Part shown: in pieces, positions 1-9,994 of the stretch
Numbering within the stretch: the first letter of the stretch is position 1
Layout: each line of letters starts with the position of its first letter
Assembly: GCA_900470285.1 (NCBI GenBank)
Contig: UCAG01000002.1
Coordinates: 200,146-264,145 of the forward strand
Reading direction: 5' to 3'
DNA from: Hyphomicrobiales bacterium
Lineage (GTDB): Bacteria; Pseudomonadota; Alphaproteobacteria; Rhizobiales; Rhizobiaceae
Length of the DNA stretch: 64,000 nucleotides
The notes under the pieces: generated by a model
Seen by the model: only the letters and a program-made list of their open reading frames with translations
Told to the model about the DNA's origin: nothing
Databases searched by the model: none
Translations under genes and position numbers: made by a program

Positions 1-113
1 GATTATATGCTGGTTAGAAGCGAAGCGTGTCGCATTTAAACACGGCTGCACACGCTCCGCTTTAATGCACCGCAGCTTTGCGATGATTACGTAAGGTTAA
101 TCTTGCAACGGCT
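1..113. other. Window edge without a gene; possible degraded palindromic repeat
   Basis: No coding region is supported here. The string AGCGTGTCGCATTTAAA at about 26-42 resembles the left end of the dispersed intergenic repeat found at 36026-36133, so this may be a decayed copy. The right-hand conserved part of the repeat is not recognisable. Confidence 0.3.
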
Positions 114-806
114 TTAGCCGAGCGCTTTTGCAGCCTCATCAATCAGATTTGCAACTTCTGCCGCGCGGGAAGCAAGCGAAGCATGGCTCGCATCCAGCTC
201 AATAATTTTACGCGGATTCATCCGTCCGGCCATATTTTTCTGATTGTCAGGATGGATCATGTGATCCTGCGTTGAAAGCTGATACCAGACCGGCTTATGC
301 TTCCATGCAGGGTCAGTTACATTATCACCAAATGTGGTTGCAACCGGTGCTTTCTGCGCCACAGCCATTACCAGAGCTTCATCTGCGCTCATGTCCTGAC
401 AGAAGCTTTCGTGGTATTTATCAAACTTAATCCAGAGATAACCGTCACTGTCCGGCTCCAGATTGGCGATGGCTGCAGGCGGCTTTGCCTGACTGATACC
501 ACCAGGACTTTCCCCTGCATCCGGGGCGAAAGCGGCAATATAGACCAGTCCGGCAACATTAGGCAGGTTACCCATTTCTGTTATAACGGCACCGCCATAG
601 GAATGCCCCACCAACAAAACTTTGCCTTCCTGCTGCCTGACCATTTTTCGGGTTCGCTCCGCATCTTCAGCCAGAGATGTCAGCGGCATTTCCACTGCGC
701 GGATTTTATCATATCCCTTACGGGACAATTCGAGAATAACTTTGCTCCAATGGGCGGCTCCGCCCCAAAACCCGTGCACTAATACAATTGTCAGCTGACC
801 ACCCAT
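114..806 (-). CDS. Alpha/beta hydrolase (esterase-like)
   Basis: A 230-residue single-domain alpha/beta hydrolase. Visible features are the oxyanion-hole motif HGFWGG (residues 11-16), the nucleophile elbow GHSYGG with Ser69, a probable acid Asp181 in STQDHM, and His208 in DASHAS. This spacing fits the small esterases related to pyrethroid hydrolase EstC and plant methylesterases; the substrate cannot be named. The start is the ATG at 806 because it follows a strong AAGGAG at the right distance; a TTG six codons upstream lies on that ribosome binding site. No signal peptide is present, so it is cytoplasmic. It lies 200 bases downstream of ureC on the same strand, with no sign that the two work together. 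Confidence 0.85.
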   Translation of the reverse strand: MGGQLTIVLVHGFWGGAAHWSKVILELSRKGYDKIRAVEMPLTSLAEDAERTRKMVRQQEGKVLLVGHSYGGAVITEMGNLPNVAGLVYIAAFAPDAGESPGGISQAKPPAAIANLEPDSDGYLWIKFDKYHESFCQDMSADEALVMAVAQKAPVATTFGDNVTDPAWKHKPVWYQLSTQDHMIHPDNQKNMAGRMNPRKIIELDASHASLASRAAEVANLIDEAAKALG

Positions 807-977
807 AGCTATCTCCTTTTGCAATGGTAATCCTGAATTATGCGATGTCTTTTGATGAACGACAGAATAGGGAATATTATTATTTTAGAATTATAAGATA
901 TTTATGTAAGAGCAGTGCATCGTAATTAGAGCGCCTGTTTTGTCCGGCAACCGGATGTCGATTATTTTTTGGTAGCA

Positions 978-1005
978 GCACGCCGCATATTTCTGTACGG
1001 CGTGC
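978..1005. other. Inverted repeat downstream of ureC
   Basis: Arms GCACGCCG and CGGCGTGC form an 8-bp stem with a 12-base loop just after the ureC stop. No clear T-run follows on the minus strand, so it is at best a weak terminator or an mRNA 3'-end structure. Confidence 0.4.
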
Positions 1006-1023
1006 CGCCCTTCTCAATAGCAA

Positions 1024-2739
1024 TCAGAACAGGTTGTAACGCTGCGCAAGCGGCACGACAGAAACCGGCTCCGCCCCCACCTCTGCACCATCAACGCTGA
1101 CTTTATAAGTCTTCGGATCAACCGTAATTGCCGGCAATGCATCATTGAGCTTCATGTCAGCCTTGGTCAGGCCGCGGCATTTAACGACCGGCTCAATGCG
1201 CTTTTTCAAGCCCAGATTCAGCACATTACCATCATTGACCGATGCCTGACTGACGAACAGGATTGAGGTCTTGCCGATACCGGAAGACAAAGCACCAAAC
1301 ATCGGACGCATAATCACCGGCTGCGGTGTCGGGATCGACGCATTGGCATCGCCGATCTGCGCATAGGCGATGAAACCGCTCTTCATTACCAGTTCCGGAC
1401 GCTGGCCGAAGAATGCCGGTTTCCACAGCACCAGATCCGCGACTTTGCCGGTTTCAACTGACCCAATGAGATGGCTGATACCGTGAGCAATGGCAGGATT
1501 GATGGTATATTTGGCGATATAGCGTTTGATACGGAAATTATCATTGCCTGCACCATCCTGCGGCAGGCTACCGCGCTGCGCTTTCATCTGATCGGCGACC
1601 TGCCATGTCCGCATAATCACCTCACCGCCGCGTCCCATCGCCTGACTGTCAGAGGTCATCATGGAAATCGCACCTATATCATGCAGCACGCCTTCAGCAG
1701 CAATCGTGTTGGCACGGATACGGCTGGCCGCGAAAGCCACATCTTCCGGAATATTCTTATCCAGATGATGACAGACCATCAGCATATCGAGATGCTCTTC
1801 CACCGTATTCACAGTGTAAGGCAGTGTCGGCGTGGTGGAACTGGTCAGCACATTGGCTTCCGCACAGATGCGCATCAGATCAGGCGCATGACCACCGCCT
1901 GCACCTTCCGCATGATAGGCATGGATCGAACGACCGCCAAAGGCCTTGATGGAATCCTCCACCGTGCAGCTTTCATTGACGGAATCCATATGAATGGTGA
2001 CCTGAATGTCATATTCGTCGGCCATATCCATACAGGTTGCAATTGCCGCCGGTGTTGTGCCCCAGTCCTCATGCAGCTTCAGACCAGCAGCACCGGCCAG
2101 TACCTGCTCGCGCATACCTTCAGGACGGGATGAACTGCCGCGACCGGTAAAAATCACATTGAGCGGCAGATCATCGGTCGCCTGCATCATATTATGCAGA
2201 TAATTCGGATTTGGCGTGCAAGTGGTCGCCATTGAGCCTGTTGCAGGACCGGTACCGCCGCCAAGCACAGTGGTCAGCCCGCTGGCAATCGAGGTGATTG
2301 GCTGAGACGGCGTGATATAATGGAAGTGTGTATCAATACCACCGGCGGTAACGATACAGCCCTCACCCGAGATCACTTCTGTATTGACCCCGATCACCAG
2401 ATCAGGATGTACACCGGCCATGATATCCGGATTACCGGCTTTGCCGATACCGGCGATTTTACCGTCTTTGATACCGATATCGGCTTTAACAATGCCGGTA
2501 TAATCAATGATCAGCGCATTGGTGATGATGCAATCCAGCGCCTTGTCACTGCTGACACCGGTGGCCTGCCCCATTCCATCGCGAATGACCTTACCGGAAC
2601 CGAAGATGCACTCATCACCATAGACAGTGTAATCGTGTTCGACCTCCGCATAGAGATTAGTATCGCCCAGACGAACTTTGTCGCCCTTGGTCGGGCCGAA
2701 AAACTTGGCGTAATCTGCACGGGTTATTTCATAAACCAT
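1024..2739 (-). CDS. ureC: Urease alpha (catalytic) subunit, Helicobacter-like
   Basis: A full-length 571-residue urease alpha subunit that would hydrolyse urea to ammonia and carbamate in the cytoplasm. All metal and catalytic residues are visible: His138 and His140 in DTHFH, the lysine that is carbamylated (Lys221 in LKLHEDWG), His250 and His276, the mobile-flap Cys323-His324 in MVCHHLD, and Asp364 in TSDSQAMGR. The N-terminus and C-terminus (ending LAQRYNLF) read more like Helicobacter UreB than like the usual three-subunit bacterial UreC. The ATG has an AAGGAT site upstream. It follows the fused gamma-beta gene by about 90 bases and must be cotranscribed with it. No ureD, E, F, G, nickel or urea transporter gene occurs anywhere in the window, so activation depends on factors elsewhere or on none. 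Whether the metal is nickel or iron cannot be read from the sequence. Confidence 0.96.
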   Translation of the reverse strand: MVYEITRADYAKFFGPTKGDKVRLGDTNLYAEVEHDYTVYGDECIFGSGKVIRDGMGQATGVSSDKALDCIITNALIIDYTGIVKADIGIKDGKIAGIGKAGNPDIMAGVHPDLVIGVNTEVISGEGCIVTAGGIDTHFHYITPSQPITSIASGLTTVLGGGTGPATGSMATTCTPNPNYLHNMMQATDDLPLNVIFTGRGSSSRPEGMREQVLAGAAGLKLHEDWGTTPAAIATCMDMADEYDIQVTIHMDSVNESCTVEDSIKAFGGRSIHAYHAEGAGGGHAPDLMRICAEANVLTSSTTPTLPYTVNTVEEHLDMLMVCHHLDKNIPEDVAFAASRIRANTIAAEGVLHDIGAISMMTSDSQAMGRGGEVIMRTWQVADQMKAQRGSLPQDGAGNDNFRIKRYIAKYTINPAIAHGISHLIGSVETGKVADLVLWKPAFFGQRPELVMKSGFIAYAQIGDANASIPTPQPVIMRPMFGALSSGIGKTSILFVSQASVNDGNVLNLGLKKRIEPVVKCRGLTKADMKLNDALPAITVDPKTYKVSVDGAEVGAEPVSVVPLAQRYNLF

Positions 2740-2827
2740 GTTTTATCCTTATCGGCAGAGCACGGTGCAACAGCATCTCCGGCGCCCTGCAAGCTTAAAT
2801 TATTGTTTGAAATTGTGATGAAAGCGC

Positions 2828-3589
2828 TCATTCAGCATGGCGGCTGTCGGCAAAAGCCCGCTCATTCACGCGGGAAAGTGTGCGCGCTTTATTGTCCGCA
2901 TCCACCGCGCCATCGACCAGATTATTACCGCCGCGAATGATCTGATTGCCGGAAATCGCGACCAGTGTAACGTCCTTGGTTTCACCCGGCTCGAAGCGCA
3001 CAGCCAGCCCCGCTGGAATATCCAGACGCTTGCCATAGGCTGCTTCACGGTCGAATTTCAGACGCGGATTAGTTTCAACAAAATTGAAATGGCTGCCAAT
3101 CTGTACCGGACGGCTATCGGTATTGGTGACGCTGATCGTGACAGTTTCACGTCCTTCATTCAGCGCAATGTCACCCTCAGCGCAGACAACCTGACCGGCA
3201 ATACCAATCTCTTCATCATCCTGCATTTTCTCCGGAACCGGCAGGAAACTGCCATAGAGTGCCAGTTTCATATCGCCTTTGTCCGCGCTGATTGGCGTGC
3301 GCACGGCCACCAGCTTGGTGCCGTCTTTAAATGTGCCTTCAATTTGCACATCTTCAATCATCTCCGCAACACCAGACATGACTTCACGTCTGCCGAGAAT
3401 AGTGCTGCCGAGGTGCATCAGTTGCGCGACTGAATGCTGACCATCACGGATCAACTCCAGCATGACCAGTGAGATCAGAGCCACGGCTTCCGGATAATTC
3501 AAACGCAGGCCGCGTGCGAGACGACGCTGTGCCAGCTGACCGGTGGTTACAAGCATCAGCTTGTCAGTTTCATGAGGTGTAAGATGCAA
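2828..3589 (-). CDS. ureAB: Urease gamma-beta fused subunit
   Basis: A 253-residue fusion of the urease gamma subunit (about residues 1-100, starting [12 protein letters not shown] and including [11 protein letters not shown]) and the beta subunit (about residues 135-250, including [13 protein letters not shown] and [17 protein letters not shown]). This is the arrangement of Helicobacter UreA (about 238 residues). The linker between the domains is roughly 25 residues longer than in H. pylori as I recall it, with the run [18 protein letters not shown]. The start is most likely the TTG at 3589: it gives an N-terminus aligned to the family and sits behind AAGGAGACACCA. A longer reading frame extends to 3661 but encodes no family sequence. 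It is the first gene of a two-gene unit with ureC. Symbol follows the fusion; ureA is used in Helicobacter. Confidence 0.93.
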   Translation of the reverse strand: MHLTPHETDKLMLVTTGQLAQRRLARGLRLNYPEAVALISLVMLELIRDGQHSVAQLMHLGSTILGRREVMSGVAEMIEDVQIEGTFKDGTKLVAVRTPISADKGDMKLALYGSFLPVPEKMQDDEEIGIAGQVVCAEGDIALNEGRETVTISVTNTDSRPVQIGSHFNFVETNPRLKFDREAAYGKRLDIPAGLAVRFEPGETKDVTLVAISGNQIIRGGNNLVDGAVDADNKARTLSRVNERAFADSRHAE

Positions 3590-4265
3590 TGGTGTCTCCT
3601 TTGTTTTCGGGAAACACAGGCACAGCAAATCGTAAGGCGTGCCAAAGCCTCGGCAAGCCACTATGAATTAGCAAAAACCTGTGTGAAGAATGGACGGCTG
3701 CGAAAACGAAGCTGACGCGGCGGTTTGTACTGACCGATATCAATGACATCACAGCTCGTTCTGCGGAGCAGACAGAGTTACAGATTACACAGCATCACCA
3801 CCGCATATATTCATGACAGTGAGCATTCATAGCACTGATTGCCGGACGCAATACGCCCGCAAGCAGAGCCGGTTATGCCGGTAATTTTCGGATGATACGG
3901 ATTAGCAATACAGAAAGGGCATCAGCACTTCGCAGCGGCTGAAACTAGCCGACGTTAAGTCCTGAAAAATGTTCCATCATGTGATTAACGACAAAAAAAG
4001 TCAGCAATCTCGGCCCTGTCATTTCAACTCTGTATGAAGAAAAAACTGCGATGCAGACTGGTCAATCTGAGTCATCGCATGGCCCGATAAAGACAGCAGT
4101 ATAAACCGAAGTCAAGGGGACATTGCTGCGCTCTTCACGACTAAAAATTACAGCTGAACACAACGACAAATGTTGTTTTGTTAAATCAAAAAATGAAATT
4201 TTACACTGAATCCTAAGTCTTTCCCTGTATGGGAGGGAAGGCAAATTAATACGAAAGCCTTTGCA
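3590..4265. other. Intergenic region between ureAB and the EAL gene
   Basis: About 680 bases separating divergent genes, so it must hold the urease promoter and the EAL gene promoter. It becomes AT-rich from about 4130. I saw no tRNA, no NikR-type palindrome and no convincing small gene. An 85-codon frame on the minus strand across 4062-4319 overlaps the EAL gene start and has no family features. Confidence 0.5.
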
Positions 4266-5843
4266 GTGATTTGGCACCGCCAGTTTAAGTTCAGAAAAAG
4301 CAGTTATACAGCACGACATATTATTGTTGTTTTGCTGGCTTTTTTCACACCTATACTTCTGGGACTGCCGATTTTATACTGGCAATCAGGCAATGCTTTA
4401 CACGAAAGAGCCCGGTCAGCCAGTCGCGCCATTATTGAACATGTCAATAACATTCTCGATAATGCAAGGAAGGTGACAGAAGAAACCTCATCACTGATTG
4501 AGAAACCCTGTTCCGAGATTGTCGAGACGCTGCGCCTCAAAGCGACCACAACATCTTTTGTAAGATCTCTGTCCGTTATAAAAAATGATATCATAACCTG
4601 CAGCACTATTTACGGGGACACACGCCTGCCCTTAACAAATGCCCGTTTTTATGATGACCGGCTGGCTTTAATCGCAGGAAACAGAGTTTCTCCCGACCGA
4701 GCAATTCTGCTTTACAGGTGGAAAAGCGGCAACTCTTATATTCTGGCAGGGATTGACGGGCTACATATCATTCAGCTGCTCAACAGCCATGAGATGACAC
4801 CGGCAACAACGCTGATTATCGGATCTTACCGGCTAGAACAGGACGGCAAAGTCCGCAACATATCCGCAGGAACCAATAGCAGTATTCTGATCCGTGCCCG
4901 TTCTGATAAATATCCGTTTTCGGTTGAGACCGGTTTCCACCATGATGCATTACGGGATTATATTTTATCCCGTCACCTTCCGCTTATCATCCTTCTCATC
5001 ATTCTTGGCGGATTGAGCGCGGTGGCAACAAACCGGATGACTGTCAATGCCCGCAATATGACGGCTGAAGCCAAACGCGCCATCCGCAATAATGAATTTA
5101 TCCCTTATTATCAGGCGATTGTCCGGAGCGACACACATGGCTGGGTTGGAGCAGAAGTTCTGACCCGCTGGGATCATCCGCTTGAAGGCCTGATCCTGCC
5201 AAACAGTTTCATTCCTTTTATGGAGCGTTCCGGACTGATTATTCCGATGACTGCCGCCCTGATCCGGCGCGTTGCGGAAGAGTTTACGCCACTGGAGAAG
5301 CAACTTCCGGACGGTTTCCATATCAGCATCAATATTTCAGCAGTCTATCTGGCCGACCCGGAACTGATCAAAAGCTGTCATTATTTCCTGAACCAGTTTT
5401 CGCAGAACAAAATACGGCTGATGCTGGAACTGACCGAACGCGAAGCAATTGATCCAACACCGGAACTCTTACAGCAAATCCATACACTGCGTCAGGCCGG
5501 AATTCTGATCGCACTGGACGATTTTGGCGTCGGCCATTCCAATCTGAATTATCTGAAGGAATTTCAGGCCGACTTGCTCAAAATTGACCGTAGTTTTATT
5601 ACCGGCATTGGCAGTAATGACTTCTCCCGCCATGTTCTGCAAAGCATCATTGATCTGTCACAGCAACTGGAACTCCGGATCATTGCAGAAGGTATAGAAA
5701 CCCGCCAGCAAGCTGATTATCTTCAGAAAAGAGGCGTCCAGTATCTTCAAGGCTATTATTTCTCCACGCCGCAACCCATTGCTGTTTTCCAGTCCCATAT
5801 GCATAAACATTTATCAGGTCAGAAGCCGAAACGCGGCAAGTGA
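4266..5843 (+). CDS. CSS-sensor EAL-domain c-di-GMP phosphodiesterase
   Basis: A 525-residue inner-membrane protein. A first membrane segment lies at about residues 18-39, a periplasmic CSS-type sensor follows with Cys82 (PCSE) and Cys112 (TCST), a second membrane segment lies at about 240-258, and a C-terminal EAL domain fills about 275-515. The EAL domain keeps the residues needed for catalysis: EVLTRW for the ExLxR signature, NISAVY, ELTERE, DDFGVGHSN, LKIDRSF, IAEGIET and QGYYFSTP. It should therefore degrade cyclic di-GMP. In enterobacterial CSS proteins the periplasmic cysteines are known to control activity through a disulfide; the same is inferred here. The start is uncertain: the GTG at 4266 has no good ribosome binding site, while GGGAGGG lies 30 bases upstream without an ordinary in-frame start behind it. 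Confidence 0.9.
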   Translation: MIWHRQFKFRKSSYTARHIIVVLLAFFTPILLGLPILYWQSGNALHERARSASRAIIEHVNNILDNARKVTEETSSLIEKPCSEIVETLRLKATTTSFVRSLSVIKNDIITCSTIYGDTRLPLTNARFYDDRLALIAGNRVSPDRAILLYRWKSGNSYILAGIDGLHIIQLLNSHEMTPATTLIIGSYRLEQDGKVRNISAGTNSSILIRARSDKYPFSVETGFHHDALRDYILSRHLPLIILLIILGGLSAVATNRMTVNARNMTAEAKRAIRNNEFIPYYQAIVRSDTHGWVGAEVLTRWDHPLEGLILPNSFIPFMERSGLIIPMTAALIRRVAEEFTPLEKQLPDGFHISINISAVYLADPELIKSCHYFLNQFSQNKIRLMLELTEREAIDPTPELLQQIHTLRQAGILIALDDFGVGHSNLNYLKEFQADLLKIDRSFITGIGSNDFSRHVLQSIIDLSQQLELRIIAEGIETRQQADYLQKRGVQYLQGYYFSTPQPIAVFQSHMHKHLSGQKPKRGK

Positions 5844-6083
5844 CCGGCCGCACTGTTCCGGTTTCATTACACCTGAAACATTATTTCGTCAGTTGTCATT
5901 CTGTTTGACTGAACTCTGCCAAAACAGGCAACTTCACTCAGTTCTCTGCCCTGAGCAGTCCCCATGCGTTGCCAAAAAGATACCATCCTTCTGACATTTA
6001 CCCGATCTTTGTAAAAATAATTGATCGCTTGGTAAACTCTTTGTAGACGCTTAAGAAAACCTTAAGTATCGCAAGGGAGCAAG

Positions 6084-6839
6084 TTGTCTTCCTTGCTAAA
6101 AACTGGAGCCGGTTTGTCCGTGTCATTATCCCCGCTAAAATTATCCCTGTTATTCGCCTGCGCTGCTGCTCTTTCTGCCTGTACCACCGTTCAGAATCCG
6201 CCACCTGTCGTTAATGCCACGATCATTGAGCCGCAGCCGGTAAAGCCGGAACCGGTCTCCGAACCGGAGGCACCTGCAGCAACACCGGAAACCGACAGCG
6301 CCGCGCATATGTATCGGGCAATGACGGATCAGAATTACCAGATCCCTGCTATTGATCTGACCAAACTGAAGCCGGAGCACCGCCGGACTGTTGTTGATTA
6401 CCAAACCTCAGAAAAGCCGGGCACAATTATTGTCGACCAGCCTGCCCGCTATCTCTATCTGGTACAACCAGAAGGTAAAGCTATCCGCTATGCCGTAGGT
6501 GTCGGCCCTGCAGCACGCGGCTTTAACGGCGGCGATGCAATTATCGCGCATAAAGCAGCATGGCCGCGCTGGACGCCAACCCAGAACATGATCAAGCGCA
6601 ATCCGACCCAGTATCTGCGCTACAAAGACGGTGTTAATGGCGGCCCGAGCAATCCGATGGGAGCTCGTGCGCTTTATATGCATAAAGACGGTATCGATAC
6701 TTATTACCGTGTTCACGGCACCAACAATCCGTCTTCAATCGGTAAAGGTGTTTCTGCCGGCTGTATCCGCCTTATCAATCAGGATATTATTGACCTGCAT
6801 TCCCGCGTTAAAAACGGCGCACGCATTGTTGTGAAATAA
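6084..6839 (+). CDS. L,D-transpeptidase (YkuD) lipoprotein
   Basis: A 251-residue envelope protein that probably makes 3-3 peptidoglycan cross-links or attaches outer-membrane proteins to peptidoglycan. It begins with a lipoprotein signal (lipobox LSAC, lipidated Cys33), followed by a Pro/Glu-rich linker to about residue 75. The YkuD domain fills the C-terminal half and has the active-site motif HGTNNP...GVSAGCIRL with catalytic His and Cys. The start is a TTG at 6084 placed six bases after AAGGGAG; no ATG gives a better signal peptide. Several such paralogues are usual in Rhizobiales. It converges on guaA, with a shared terminator between them. Confidence 0.92.
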   Translation: MSSLLKTGAGLSVSLSPLKLSLLFACAAALSACTTVQNPPPVVNATIIEPQPVKPEPVSEPEAPAATPETDSAAHMYRAMTDQNYQIPAIDLTKLKPEHRRTVVDYQTSEKPGTIIVDQPARYLYLVQPEGKAIRYAVGVGPAARGFNGGDAIIAHKAAWPRWTPTQNMIKRNPTQYLRYKDGVNGGPSNPMGARALYMHKDGIDTYYRVHGTNNPSSIGKGVSAGCIRLINQDIIDLHSRVKNGARIVVK

Positions 6840-6901
6840 GCATAAATAATACCCTGCCCCGTGATCAGTGTATTTCGGGGCAACTTCAAACCTCGGACAT
6901 A

Positions 6902-6945
6902 AAAATACCGCCGCAGTTTTCACAACTGCGGCGGTATTTTTTATT
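6902..6945. terminator. Bidirectional terminator between the L,D-transpeptidase gene and guaA
   Basis: A GC-rich stem (ATACCGCCGCAGTT paired with AACTGCGGCGGTAT, loop TTCAC) is flanked by A-rich sequence on the left and TTTTTT on the right, so it can end transcription from both convergent genes. Confidence 0.85.
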
Positions 6946-6962
6946 CCAGTCATTAAGCGGGA

Positions 6963-8519
6963 TTATTCCCACTCAATGGTGCCCGGAGGCTTCGAAGTAA
7001 TATCATAGACCACGCGGTTGATGCCGCGTACTTCATTGATAATACGGGTCGCGGCCTTGGCAAGGAAGTCCATATCATAGTGGTAGAAGTCAGCGGTCAT
7101 ACCGTCAACCGATGTTACTGCACGCAGCGCACAAACGAATTCGTATGTGCGGCCGTCGCCCATAACACCAACGGTCTGCACCGGCAGCAACACTGCAAAA
7201 GCCTGCCAGATCTTGTCATAAAGACCGGCTTTGCGGATTTCATCCAGATAAACTGCATCAGCTTCGCGCAGGATTTCCAGTTTCTCACGGGTGATACCAC
7301 CCGGGCAACGAATTGCCAGACCAGGCCCCGGGAACGGATGGCGGCCGATGAAAGAATCCGGTAGACCGAGTTCCTTACCGAGAACACGCACTTCATCCTT
7401 GAAGAGTTCACGCAGTGGTTCCACGAGCTGCATATTCATGCGCTCAGGCAGACCACCGACATTGTGATGCGACTTGATTGTAACCGAAGGACCGCCGGTG
7501 AAAGACACACTTTCGATCACATCAGGATAGAGGGTACCCTGTGCGAGGAAGTCTGCGCCGCCGAGCTTAGCCGCTTCTTCTTCGAACACTTCGATGAACA
7601 GACGGCCAATGGTCTTGCGCTTCACTTCCGGATCAGTTTCACCTTCCAGAGCGGAGATGAAACGATCCTGTGCATTCACCAGAACCAGCGGCATGTTGTA
7701 ATGTTCTTTGAACATTGCAACAACCTGCGCCGCTTCATCCTTACGCATCAGGCCATGATCGACCAGAATACAGGTCAGCTGATCGCCGACCGCTTCATGG
7801 ATGAGCAGCGCTGCAACGGAAGAGTCCACGCCGCCTGAAAGCGCGCAGATAACCTTGCCTTTGCCAACCTGTTTGCGGATGGCTTCAACAGCCTGTTCGC
7901 GATAAGCGGACATTGTCCAGTCCGGCTTGATACCGGCAATATTATGGACGAAATTCTGCAGGAGTTTCGCACCGTCCGGTGTGTGCACCACTTCCGGATG
8001 GAACTGCACCGCAAAATATTTGCGTTTTTCATCGGCAATGGCTGCAAATGGTGCATTCGGCGATGTGCCGACAACTTTGAAGCCTTCCGGCAGCGCTGTT
8101 ACACGATCACCGTGGCTCATCCACACCTGATGGCGGGTGCCTTTGGCCCAGATGCCGGAAAACAGTGCGCTGTCCTCGTTCACTTCGAGGAACGCACGGC
8201 CGAATTCACGGTCATGGCCGCTTTCGACCTTGCCACCCAGCTGCTCGCACATGGTCTGCTGACCATAGCAAATGCCCATAACCGGAATACCGGCTTCAAA
8301 CACTGCCTGTGGTGCGCGAGGACTACCGATATCGGTGGTCGAATGCGGGCTGCCGGACAAGATCACAGCTTTCGGATTGATGCGCTTGAACGCTTCATCT
8401 GCCAGCTGGAACGGCACGATTTCGGAATAGACTCCAGCCTCGCGCACACGCCGCGCTATCAGCTGCGTGACCTGACTGCCAAAGTCAATGATAAGGATAG
8501 TATCGGGATGGGTGCTCAT
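6963..8519 (-). CDS. guaA: GMP synthase (glutamine-hydrolysing)
   Basis: Converts XMP to GMP with glutamine and ATP, the last step of guanine nucleotide synthesis. The 518-residue protein has an N-terminal class I glutamine amidotransferase ([16 protein letters not shown], catalytic Cys in MGICYGQQ, His-Glu in FHPEV), a PP-loop ATPase core with SGGVDSS, and the C-terminal dimerisation domain ending KPPGTIEWE. The ATG at 8519 gives the family N-terminus [14 protein letters not shown]; another ATG three codons upstream is also possible, and neither has a strong ribosome binding site. guaB lies 6 kb away on the same strand with unrelated genes between. Confidence 0.97.
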   Translation of the reverse strand: MSTHPDTILIIDFGSQVTQLIARRVREAGVYSEIVPFQLADEAFKRINPKAVILSGSPHSTTDIGSPRAPQAVFEAGIPVMGICYGQQTMCEQLGGKVESGHDREFGRAFLEVNEDSALFSGIWAKGTRHQVWMSHGDRVTALPEGFKVVGTSPNAPFAAIADEKRKYFAVQFHPEVVHTPDGAKLLQNFVHNIAGIKPDWTMSAYREQAVEAIRKQVGKGKVICALSGGVDSSVAALLIHEAVGDQLTCILVDHGLMRKDEAAQVVAMFKEHYNMPLVLVNAQDRFISALEGETDPEVKRKTIGRLFIEVFEEEAAKLGGADFLAQGTLYPDVIESVSFTGGPSVTIKSHHNVGGLPERMNMQLVEPLRELFKDEVRVLGKELGLPDSFIGRHPFPGPGLAIRCPGGITREKLEILREADAVYLDEIRKAGLYDKIWQAFAVLLPVQTVGVMGDGRTYEFVCALRAVTSVDGMTADFYHYDMDFLAKAATRIINEVRGINRVVYDITSKPPGTIEWE

Positions 8520-8607
8520 GGGCAGCATCTAGAGAATTATGTTGATTGTTGCAAGCCGGAATCGAAACCCGCGACAATATATTAGGGTACAAACAGTGGA
8601 GATAAGA

Positions 8608-9378
8608 TCAGTCGCCGGATTTTACCGTCAGCGGCACTGTACGCTCAAGATCAGCCTTGTAAAGACCCGGATCCGGATGACCGGTTGTTTTAACCAATGT
8701 GCTCTGTAACATTGCCGCTTCCAGCAAACGCACAGCCTGTGCCAGTTTCTCATCAATAATATGCAGATAACGTGTCCAGTCAGACACCTGCTTCACGGCT
8801 TCATCACCATCAGAAATACCACGCAGACCGATCAGCGGCACGGCAAAACGCTGACAGGTGCGCAGGATCGCAAAGCTCTCCATATCCACCATATCCGCAT
8901 CAATGTCATTATAGGCAGAACCGGTGACGATATTTGCACCTGTGGACAAGGACGCGCTGGCAACACCCGGAATATGATATGGCAGAGGAATGATGATCGG
9001 GAAATCGGCAGATGGTGTCTGGCCTTTGGCATAGCCGAGAGCCGAAGCATCCATATCGCGGTAACCGACATTCACCGCCTGATAAATCTCAGTCTGCACC
9101 AGCTTTGCCGAACCGGCAGACCCAAGCGACACCACCAGATCAGGCAAAGCGCCGCGCATGGAAAGATCGGCCAGAACAGCAGAAACCACAACAGCCGCCT
9201 CAACAGGACCAATACCGGTAATCAGCGGCTTGAACATAGCCTGCAAATGCGGACCGTATTCTGAAGGGGACGCCATAACAAACAGAACTTTTTTGCCACC
9301 GAAATCATGCACATATTGCAGCATCGACATAGCATTTTCTGAAGCACCCTGTACCGGCGCGGACATAATCTTGGTCAT
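8608..9378 (-). CDS. mtnN: MTA/SAH nucleosidase family protein
   Basis: A nucleoside phosphorylase-fold protein (about 256 residues) that probably cleaves 5'-methylthioadenosine and S-adenosylhomocysteine in the methionine and quorum-signal cycle. The family regions are visible: ITGIGPVEAA, VSLGSAGSA, the substrate strand DMVDMESFAI with its catalytic Glu, and RGISDGDE with the purine-contacting Asp. N-terminal and C-terminal extensions make it longer than E. coli Pfs (232). The start is unclear: ATG at 9378 (MTKIMSAP) is chosen, but ATG at 9396 or a start at 9417 is possible since none has a strong ribosome binding site. Confidence 0.85.
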   Translation of the reverse strand: MTKIMSAPVQGASENAMSMLQYVHDFGGKKVLFVMASPSEYGPHLQAMFKPLITGIGPVEAAVVVSAVLADLSMRGALPDLVVSLGSAGSAKLVQTEIYQAVNVGYRDMDASALGYAKGQTPSADFPIIIPLPYHIPGVASASLSTGANIVTGSAYNDIDADMVDMESFAILRTCQRFAVPLIGLRGISDGDEAVKQVSDWTRYLHIIDEKLAQAVRLLEAAMLQSTLVKTTGHPDPGLYKADLERTVPLTVKSGD

Positions 9379-9472
9379 TCTAACACCTGAGGCCATCAAT
9401 ACAGACGATTGCGGCACACCCTTTTATTCGGACTTGCGCGGAGCTTTGGGATAAATCCGCACGAGGTTCAAA

Positions 9473-9510
9473 TCAAAAAGCTGTTTACGGAAATTCTTCT
9501 GTAAACAGCA
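9473..9510 (-). terminator. Terminator of the hotdog thioesterase gene
   Basis: GCTGTTTAC and GTAAACAGC form a stem with a 12-base loop; read on the minus strand it is followed by TTTTT. It lies 30 bases past the stop codon of the thioesterase gene. Confidence 0.75.
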
Positions 9511-9538
9511 CACTCAGGACAGGTGTTCAGAGGATAAC

Positions 9539-9994
9539 CTAGTCCTGCAAATCTTCACGATCTTTCACCACCATCAGCGTCGCTGTCATCGTGGCTACCA
9601 ATTTCACTTCAGTCTCACCAACGGCAAATGCCTGACCGTCGCTGACCATAATCGTACGTCCCTGCTTGGTTACATTACCGCGGAACAGAAAATGGTCGCC
9701 TTTACCGGGTGCCAGCAGATTGACCTTGAACTCGATGGTCAGCACTGCGGCATCCGCCGGCATCATTGTCAGCGCCGAATAAGCGCAGACAGCATCAAGA
9801 GCCGTAGACACAATTCCCGCATGTAAAAAACCATGCTGCTGGGTCAGATCGGCACGAAACGGCAATTCTACTTCAACCACACCCGGTTCGCAGCGTGTGA
9901 GTTGCGCGCCAATCAGCTTCATCGCCGCCTGACGTGCAAAACTTTTCTCTACCCGTTCTTTGAAATCCGGTTCTGCTATTCTCGGTACTGCCAT
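9539..9994 (-). CDS. PaaI-type hotdog thioesterase
   Basis: A 151-residue acyl-CoA thioesterase of the hotdog fold. The core signature QQHGFLHAGIVSTALDA (residues about 53-69) contains the HG..HAG helix, and IEFKVNLLAPGKG matches the long central beta strand of PaaI-family enzymes. It probably acts on aromatic or short-chain acyl-CoA in the cytoplasm; the exact substrate is not readable. It stands alone, transcribed on the minus strand with its own terminator. Confidence 0.85.
   Translation of the reverse strand: MAVPRIAEPDFKERVEKSFARQAAMKLIGAQLTRCEPGVVEVELPFRADLTQQHGFLHAGIVSTALDAVCAYSALTMMPADAAVLTIEFKVNLLAPGKGDHFLFRGNVTKQGRTIMVSDGQAFAVGETEVKLVATMTATLMVVKDREDLQD

Noticed and set aside
4062-4319. 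An 85-codon minus-strand frame before the EAL gene
   Set aside because: It overlaps the start of the EAL gene, has no ribosome binding site of note and no domain.
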